Shown here: positions 58,582 through 64,000 of the stretch, piece by piece | Numbering within the stretch: the stretch's first letter is position 1 | Layout of the letters: every line of letters starts with the position of its first letter | Made by a program: the position numbers and the translations under genes | The notes under the pieces: model-generated | Databases searched by the model: none | What the model was told of the DNA's origin: nothing | Seen by the model: only the letters and a program-made list of their open reading frames with translations | Assembly: GCA_023667845.1 (NCBI GenBank) | Contig: JAMPIU010000050.1 | Location: 1-64,000 of the forward strand | Length of the DNA: 64,000 nucleotides | From: Dehalobacter sp. | GTDB lineage: Bacteria; Bacillota; Desulfitobacteriia; Desulfitobacteriales; Syntrophobotulaceae | Direction of reading: 5' to 3'

Positions 58582-59214
58582 ATGCCTAAGGTACAGGTTG
58601 TAAATATGCAAGGATCTCCGGTTGGAGAAATGGAATTAAATGAAACGATATTTGGAATAGAGCCCAATACCCATGTTATGCATTCCGCTGTTGTAGCCCA
58701 GCTGGCCAACGCCAGAGTTGGCACCCATTCTACATTAGGTCGAAGTGAAGTCAGAGGCGGCGGTCGCAAGCCTTGGAAACAAAAAGGAACAGGTCGGGCC
58801 AGAGCCGGCACGATCCGTTCACCGCTCTGGAGAGGCGGCGGCATCGTATTTGGACCAAAACCAAGAGACTATAGTAAAAAGCTTCCTAAGAAAGTAAAGA
58901 GACTGGCTCTGTGCTCGGCACTTTCCAGCAAAGTGATTGACAACAGTCTGATCGTAGTTGATCAAATCAGCTTTGAGCAGCCAAAAACCAAAGAAATGGT
59001 TAAACTTCTGGAAGCTCTGAAAATTGATAAAAAAGCGCTTCTCGTTGTCGAGAACAATGACGATAATAACGTTCTGGTCTCTGCGCGCAACATTCAGGGA
59101 GTGCTTACCTCAAGAGCAGATGCCTTAAATGTTATAGATCTTTTAAAATATGATTTTGTGGTATTTACCAAGGCGGCTGTGATGAGGACTGAGGAGGTGC
59201 TGAGCAATGCGTGA
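58582..59214 (+). CDS. rplD: 50S ribosomal protein L4
   Basis: 210 residues with the tunnel loop [20 protein letters not shown] intact. It overlaps rplW by 8 bases, indicating translational coupling. Confidence 0.97.
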   Translation: MPKVQVVNMQGSPVGEMELNETIFGIEPNTHVMHSAVVAQLANARVGTHSTLGRSEVRGGGRKPWKQKGTGRARAGTIRSPLWRGGGIVFGPKPRDYSKKLPKKVKRLALCSALSSKVIDNSLIVVDQISFEQPKTKEMVKLLEALKIDKKALLVVENNDDNNVLVSARNIQGVLTSRADALNVIDLLKYDFVVFTKAAVMRTEEVLSNA

Positions 59215-59494
59215 TGCTCGTGACGTGCTGATTCGACCGGTCATTTCTGAAAAATCGGTCGGATTGGTAGAGGAAAACAAATACTCCTTCTGGGTTAGCA
59301 CTGCAGCTAATAAGATTGAAATCAAATCAGCTGTAGAGAAAATGTTCAAAGTTAAAGTTGATGACGTTCGCACCATGAAGGTTAAAGGAAAAGAAAAACG
59401 CCAGGGCCGTTATTCGGGCATGACACCTACCAGGAAGAAAGCTATCGTAACCCTGAAGGCCGGCGACAAAATTGAAGGATTTGCAGGTCTGTAG
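59207..59494 (+). CDS. rplW: 50S ribosomal protein L23
   Basis: 95 residues: [20 protein letters not shown] and the exposed loop [21 protein letters not shown]23 sits at the tunnel exit and binds SRP and trigger factor. Confidence 0.97.
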   Translation: MRDARDVLIRPVISEKSVGLVEENKYSFWVSTAANKIEIKSAVEKMFKVKVDDVRTMKVKGKEKRQGRYSGMTPTRKKAIVTLKAGDKIEGFAGL

Positions 59495-59520
59495 TTTTAA
59501 GGCAAAGGAGGTAGAAAAAA

Positions 59521-60351
59521 ATGCCAATTAGATCGTACAAACCAACATCTCCGGGACGCAGACAGATGACTGTACTGAATTTCGATGAGATTACCAGGAA
59601 TGAGCCTGAACGTTCCCTTATCGCCCCCCTGCGCAAGAAGGCTGGAAGGAATAATACAGGACGTTTGACAGTCCGTCACCAAGGCGGCGGTCATAAGAGA
59701 CGTTATCGTCTGATAGATTTTAAAAGAATCAAAGATGGCGTTCCTGCCAAGGTTGCTAGCATTGAATATGATCCGAACCGTTCTGCTAACATCGCTCTTC
59801 TGAACTATGCTGACGGCTTTAAAAGTTACATTATTGCTCCCAATGGACTTAAGGTGGGCCAGGAAATTGTAAGCGGCGAACAGGCCGATATTAAAGTCGG
59901 CAATACGTTAAAGCTTAAGAATATTCCGGTCGGAACACTGATTCATAATATTGAGATGAAACCCGGCAAAGGCGGCCAGTTAGTCCGTTCAGCTGGTGGA
60001 TCAGCTCAGTTGATGGCCAAAGAAGGCAGTTATGCAACACTCAGACTCCCGTCGGGAGAAATGAGAATGATCCACATCGAGTGCCGGGCCACGATTGGCC
60101 AGGTCGGGAACTTGGATTATGAAAACGTGACGATCGGTAAAGCCGGAAGATCCCGTTGGCTTGGGATTCGTCCGACAGTCCGTGGTTCAGTCATGAACCC
60201 ATGTGATCACCCCCACGGCGGTGGTGAAGGACGTAACCCGATTGGACGTAATCCTGTCACGCCTTGGGGTAAACCCGCCCTTGGCGCCAAGACCAGGAAA
60301 AAGAAGAACCAAAGCAATAAGTTCATTGTCAAGCGTAGAGATAAGAAGTAA
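59521..60351 (+). CDS. rplB: 50S ribosomal protein L2
   Basis: 276 residues. The peptidyl-transferase-near motif [20 protein letters not shown] with its conserved histidine is intact. AAAGGAGG precedes ATG. Confidence 0.97.
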   Translation: MPIRSYKPTSPGRRQMTVLNFDEITRNEPERSLIAPLRKKAGRNNTGRLTVRHQGGGHKRRYRLIDFKRIKDGVPAKVASIEYDPNRSANIALLNYADGFKSYIIAPNGLKVGQEIVSGEQADIKVGNTLKLKNIPVGTLIHNIEMKPGKGGQLVRSAGGSAQLMAKEGSYATLRLPSGEMRMIHIECRATIGQVGNLDYENVTIGKAGRSRWLGIRPTVRGSVMNPCDHPHGGGEGRNPIGRNPVTPWGKPALGAKTRKKKNQSNKFIVKRRDKK

Positions 60352-60369
60352 GCGAAAGGAGACCTCATA

Positions 60370-60651
60370 ATGGGCAGATCTCTAAAAAAGGGACCTTATG
60401 TCAGCGCTCGTTTGTTAGAACGGGTGGAAGATATGAATAAAAACGGCGAGAAGAGAGTATTGAAGACTTGGTCCAGACGATCCACCATTTTCCCGCAGAT
60501 GATTGGTCATACGATTGCCGTCCATGACGGACGCAAGCATGTACCTGTTTATATTACAGAAGATATGGTTGGGCATAAACTTGGTGAATTTGCACTGACC
60601 CGGACTTTCAAAGGACATGCCGGAAGTGAAAAATCGAGCGGCTTACGCTAG
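60370..60651 (+). CDS. rpsS: 30S ribosomal protein S19
   Basis: 93 residues: [20 protein letters not shown] and [18 protein letters not shown]. Normal length. Confidence 0.97.
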   Translation: MGRSLKKGPYVSARLLERVEDMNKNGEKRVLKTWSRRSTIFPQMIGHTIAVHDGRKHVPVYITEDMVGHKLGEFALTRTFKGHAGSEKSSGLR

Positions 60652-60671
60652 TTGAGAGGAGGTAAAGAAAA

Positions 60672-61013
60672 ATGGAAACAAAAGCAGTTGCTAAATTTAT
60701 CCGTATCTCTCCTCGCAAGGTGCGCCTGGTTGTAGATCTGATTCGCGGTAAGAAAGTTGAAGAAGCGATGGCGATCTTGAAATTTACGCCGAATATATCT
60801 GCTGAACCGGTTGGCAAGGTGCTGAAGTCAGCAGTAGCAAACGCGGAACACAACCTGGAAATGAGTCCGGATGATCTGTATGTTACCAAAGTATTCGTTG
60901 ATCAAGGACCAACCTTAAAGCGTATCATGCCTCGGGCGCAAGGAAGAGCTGACAGGATCCGCAAACGGACCAGTCACATTACCGTTGTCGTCGGGGATAA
61001 GAAGGAGGAATAG
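60672..61013 (+). CDS. rplV: 50S ribosomal protein L22
   Basis: 113 residues: [20 protein letters not shown], and the tunnel hairpin region [20 protein letters not shown] without insertions. GAGGAGG precedes ATG. Confidence 0.97.
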   Translation: METKAVAKFIRISPRKVRLVVDLIRGKKVEEAMAILKFTPNISAEPVGKVLKSAVANAEHNLEMSPDDLYVTKVFVDQGPTLKRIMPRAQGRADRIRKRTSHITVVVGDKKEE

Positions 61014-61020
61014 GCAAAGC

Positions 61021-61680
61021 ATGGGTCAAAAAGTTAACCCCAAAGGTCTTCGTATTGGCATTATCCGTTCGTGGGAAGGCCGTTGGTATGCTGATAAGAA
61101 CTACAGGGAGCTCCTCCACGAAGACTTAAAAATCCGTAAATTTGTAACCAACAAACTCCAACAAGCCGGAGTTCCTAAAGTTGAAATAGAGCGCGCTGCA
61201 AACCGGGTCAAAGTATCTGTTCATGCCGCAAAACCCGGGATCGTAATTGGCCGCGGTGGCGCTGAAGTCGAGAACCTGCGCAAGGCATTAGAAACAATGA
61301 CCGGCAAACAGGTTGCAGTTAATATTGTTGAAATTAAAAAGCCTGAACTGGATGCCAAGCTGGTGGCTGACAGTGTCGCTCAGCAACTTGAAAAACGTAT
61401 TTCCTTCCGGAGAGCGATGAAACAGACCGTAGGCCGCACCATGCGTGCAGGCGCTCAAGGGATCAAGATTTCATGCAGCGGACGTCTGGGTGGAGCTGAA
61501 ATTGCCCGTACAGAATGGTATAACGAGGGAAAAGTTCCTCTTCATACGCTGCGCGCAGACATTGACTACGGATTTTCCGAAGCCAATACAACGTATGGCA
61601 AAATCGGCGTAAAAGTATGGATTTACCGTGGAGAAGTTCTTCCGACTAAGAAGTCCGTTCAGGAGGAAGGAGGATTATAA
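61021..61680 (+). CDS. rpsC: 30S ribosomal protein S3
   Basis: 219 residues: [20 protein letters not shown]. The KH domain ([20 protein letters not shown]) and the C-terminal domain are complete. The start is by homology; AAGGAGG lies 12 bases upstream, inside the end of rplV. Confidence 0.97.
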   Translation: MGQKVNPKGLRIGIIRSWEGRWYADKNYRELLHEDLKIRKFVTNKLQQAGVPKVEIERAANRVKVSVHAAKPGIVIGRGGAEVENLRKALETMTGKQVAVNIVEIKKPELDAKLVADSVAQQLEKRISFRRAMKQTVGRTMRAGAQGIKISCSGRLGGAEIARTEWYNEGKVPLHTLRADIDYGFSEANTTYGKIGVKVWIYRGEVLPTKKSVQEEGGL

Positions 61681-61681
61681 A

Positions 61682-62134
61682 ATGTTAGTACCAACCAGGG
61701 TGAAGCATCGTAAACAACATCGTCCGAGCCTTAAAGGAAAGGCTCAGAGAGGTACTAAAGTAGTTTACGGTGAATATGGACTTATGGCGCTCGAGAATGC
61801 CTGGGTTACCAACCGGCAGATTGAGGCAGCTCGTATTGCAATGACCCGTTACATTAAGCGTGGCGGTAAAGTATGGATAAATATCTTTCCTGACAGGCCG
61901 ATAACTGCAAAACCGGCTGAGACCAGAATGGGTAGTGGTAAAGGTACTCCGGAATACTGGATTGCTGTTATCAAACCCAACAGAGTCATGTTTGAACTGG
62001 CCGGTGTTTCTGAGGAAGTTGCCCGTGAAGCGTTAAGGCTCGCAGCTCATAAACTTCCGATTAAATGCAAGTTTGTCCGCAAAGAGGATCAGACTGAAGA
62101 ACAGGTTGGAGGTGGCGCAGATGGCGAAGAATAA
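61682..62134 (+). CDS. rplP: 50S ribosomal protein L16
   Basis: 150 residues: [20 protein letters not shown]. The C-terminal [17 protein letters not shown] extension overlaps rpmC by 14 bases. Confidence 0.97.
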   Translation: MLVPTRVKHRKQHRPSLKGKAQRGTKVVYGEYGLMALENAWVTNRQIEAARIAMTRYIKRGGKVWINIFPDRPITAKPAETRMGSGKGTPEYWIAVIKPNRVMFELAGVSEEVAREALRLAAHKLPIKCKFVRKEDQTEEQVGGGADGEE

Positions 62135-62321
62135 GAATTTCCCTGATATGACCGATGAAGAGCTCCTGAAACAGATTGACGGGCTCAAAACGGAATTATT
62201 CAATTTGCGTTTCCAATTAGCTACCGGACAACTTGATAACCCGATGCGGATCAAAGAGGTCCGTAAAGGGATCGCGAGAGGCAAAACCATTCTCCGTGAG
62301 CGCGAGCTCAAACGTGCTTAA
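62121..62321 (+). CDS. rpmC: 50S ribosomal protein L29
   Basis: 66 residues of two helices: [20 protein letters not shown] and [24 protein letters not shown] sets ATG 62121 inside the end of rplP. Confidence 0.96.
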   Translation: MAKNKNFPDMTDEELLKQIDGLKTELFNLRFQLATGQLDNPMRIKEVRKGIARGKTILRERELKRA

Positions 62322-62343
62322 GGTAGGAAAGGAGGCAAAAACA

Positions 62344-62604
62344 TTGGAAAGAACAATGCGCAAAACGCAATATGGCAAAGTTGTCAGCGATAAAATGGAT
62401 AAAACGATTGTTGTTGCAATTGAAACCAGAAAAAAACATCCAATCTATCATAAAACAGTAAAGGTTACCAAAAAATATAAGGCGCATGATGAGAATAACG
62501 AGGCTAAACTAGGGGATACCGTCCTGATTATGGAGACCAGACCGTTAAGCAAAGAAAAGAACTGGAGACTGGTCAAAGTTGTTGAAAAAGCGGTTATTCT
62601 CTAA
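62344..62604 (+). CDS. rpsQ: 30S ribosomal protein S17
   Basis: 86 residues: [20 protein letters not shown], then [21 protein letters not shown] 62344 lies 8 bases after AAAGGAGG, so it is preferred to ATG 62356. Confidence 0.95.
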   Translation: MERTMRKTQYGKVVSDKMDKTIVVAIETRKKHPIYHKTVKVTKKYKAHDENNEAKLGDTVLIMETRPLSKEKNWRLVKVVEKAVIL

Positions 62605-62646
62605 GCCAAGGAAATATCAAGCAGCTAAGAAAGGAGGTTCCGCCCA

Positions 62647-63015
62647 ATGATTCAGGCTGAATCAACCCTTAAAGTGGGAGATAATACCGGAGCAAAAAAA
62701 CTTTTATGTATCCGTGTGTTGGGTGGTTCTAAACGTCGTTACGCATCAATTGGTGATATCATCGTTGCTGCGGTTAAAGAAGCAACACCAGGCGGCGTTG
62801 TCAAAAAAGGTGATGTTGTCAAAGCTGTTGTTGTCCGTACTACCAAAGAAATTAAAAGACCAGACGGTTCATATATTCGATTCTCCGAAAATGCGGCAGT
62901 TATTATCAAAGATGACAAGAGTCCGAAAGGAACGCGTATTTTTGGACCTGTTGCCCGTGAACTCAGAGAAAAAGATTACATGAAAATCGTTTCGCTGGCA
63001 CCGGAAGTACTATAG
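62647..63015 (+). CDS. rplN: 50S ribosomal protein L14
   Basis: 122 residues: [20 protein letters not shown] and [28 protein letters not shown] precedes ATG. Confidence 0.97.
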   Translation: MIQAESTLKVGDNTGAKKLLCIRVLGGSKRRYASIGDIIVAAVKEATPGGVVKKGDVVKAVVVRTTKEIKRPDGSYIRFSENAAVIIKDDKSPKGTRIFGPVARELREKDYMKIVSLAPEVL

Positions 63016-63042
63016 AAAAAACCGGACGGAGGTGAATAAATA

Positions 63043-63387
63043 ATGTCCGCCGAAAGAACAAAAGTAAACGTCAGAAAAGGCGATATGGTCATGGTGATAA
63101 CCGGCAAGGACGCCGGAAAAAAAGGCAAGGTTCTTGAAGTTCTAACCCAGAAGGGCAGAGTTGTGGTCGAGAAGGTCAACGTTGTAAAGAAACATCAGAA
63201 ACCGACCAAAGATATGCCCCAAGGTGGAATTGTCGATAAAGAAGCTCCGATTCACAGCTCCAATGTGATGCTGTTTTGCACAGAATGTAATTCTGTCACC
63301 AGGAAGAGTGTTAAGATTACTGGAGAAGGTAAAGTAAGAGTCTGCAAGAATTGCGGACACAATTTGCCGGAAGAAAATAAGAAGTAA
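63043..63387 (+). CDS. rplX: 50S ribosomal protein L24
   Basis: 114 residues: the KOW motif VRKGDMVMVITGKDAGKKGK and a C-terminal zinc-ribbon-like pair (CTECNSVTRK, CKNCGHNL). Confidence 0.97.
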   Translation: MSAERTKVNVRKGDMVMVITGKDAGKKGKVLEVLTQKGRVVVEKVNVVKKHQKPTKDMPQGGIVDKEAPIHSSNVMLFCTECNSVTRKSVKITGEGKVRVCKNCGHNLPEENKK

Positions 63388-63408
63388 TTCTGGAAGGGAG
63401 GTACTCTG

Positions 63409-63948
63409 GTGGCTCGCTTAAGAGATTATTATAAAAATGAGATAACCCCGGCTCTGCAGAAAAAATTTGATTATAAGAATATTATGCAAACACCGCGTTT
63501 GGAAAAAGTGGTTATCAATATAGGTTTGGGAGAAGCAATTCAAAATCCGAAAGCCATTGATTCCGCTGTAGATGATCTCATGACGATTACGGGTCAGAAA
63601 CCGGTCGTAACACGGGCGAAGAAGTCGATCGCAGCATTTAAGCTTCGTGCAGGCATGCCGATTGGCGTGAAGGTTACTTTAAGAGGTGACCGGATGTATG
63701 AGTTTGTTGACAGGCTGCTGAACGTAGCGCTTCCTCGTGTCAGAGATTTTCAGGGAGTATCCGCCAAGGCATTTGACGGCAGAGGCAATTATACCCTCGG
63801 CATTAAAGAGCAGCTCATTTTCCCGGAAATTAACTTTGACAAAATTGATAAAATTAGAGGTATGGATATCGTCTTTGTAACAACGGCCAATACGGATGAA
63901 GAAGCAAAAGAGCTGCTTAAAGCATTCAGAATGCCGTTTAAGGACTAG
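63409..63948 (+). CDS. rplE: 50S ribosomal protein L5
   Basis: 179 residues from GTG behind [28 protein letters not shown]; 5S rRNA-binding part [20 protein letters not shown]. Confidence 0.97.
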   Translation: MARLRDYYKNEITPALQKKFDYKNIMQTPRLEKVVINIGLGEAIQNPKAIDSAVDDLMTITGQKPVVTRAKKSIAAFKLRAGMPIGVKVTLRGDRMYEFVDRLLNVALPRVRDFQGVSAKAFDGRGNYTLGIKEQLIFPEINFDKIDKIRGMDIVFVTTANTDEEAKELLKAFRMPFKD

Positions 63949-63968
63949 ATATGAAGGAGGCTTAAGAT

Positions 63969-64000
63969 ATGGCCAAGACGTCGATGATTGTTCGTCACCA
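63969..64000 (+). CDS. rpsN: 30S ribosomal protein S14, 5' end (cut by window)
   Basis: Only the first ten codons are visible: MAKTSMIVRH behind AAGGAGG. The start matches the zinc-type S14 (rpsZ/rpsN1), and the position after rplE fits. Confidence 0.85.
   Translation, partial: MAKTSMIVRH

Overview
The window looks like chromosomal DNA of an endospore-forming Firmicute of the Peptococcaceae type (Desulfitobacterium / Dehalobacter / Desulfosporosinus relatives). This rests on strong AGGAGG ribosome binding sites, a CtsR-McsA-McsB-ClpC operon, SigH, several spore genes (CotF, CotJC-type Mn-catalase, Tlp, a LysM-GH18 cortex-lytic-type enzyme, a CgeB-type glycosyltransferase), and a gene order that follows the Bacillus/Clostridia origin-proximal region. 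The genus is inferred, not proven.

Layout. 1-90 is the 3' end of a 5S rRNA with its terminator. 281-3934 holds a tandem RidA-like protein, DedA, YkvA, a Mn-catalase-like coat protein, CotF and a fragment of a second CotF. 4267-11951 is the most unusual part: a 1269-residue protein with about 20 units of a 49-residue (seven-heptad) repeat, a GT2-TPR glycosyltransferase, a protein with a phage-structural-like domain, a CgeB-like glycosyltransferase and a convergent methyltransferase. I read this as a candidate surface (probably spore-surface) glycoprotein locus. 12095-16475 holds YyaL, a small membrane protein, a Nudix hydrolase and an acidic tail-anchored protein.

16566-32817 is the conserved stress and housekeeping block: ctsR-mcsA-mcsB-clpC-radA behind a CtsR operator, then yacL, a fused ispDF, gltX, cysS, mrnC, a divergent double ThyX, dihydrofolate reductase, rlmB and sigH. 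Compared with Bacillus subtilis, disA, cysE and yacP are absent here and thyX/folA are added. tRNA-Thr, tRNA-Tyr and initiator tRNA-Met follow.

33318-41072 is an accessory island between the tRNAs and rpmG. It contains a frameshifted serine recombinase, a frameshifted ArpU-like phage regulator, YmaF, KTSC and several tiny genes, two of them behind a shared leader with a Spo0A-box-like heptamer. It also has a truncated response regulator, Tlp, a LysM-GH18 enzyme, an aromatic-acid-exporter-like protein and an amidohydrolase.

41219-64000 is the transcription/translation superoperon: rpmG-secE-nusG-rplK-rplA-(L10 leader)-rplJ-rplL, rpoB-rpoC, an L7Ae-like gene-rpsL-rpsG-fusA-tuf, then the S10/spc operon from rpsJ to the first codons of rpsN. 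EF-Tu carries a four-cysteine insert and RpoB has a long acidic tail.
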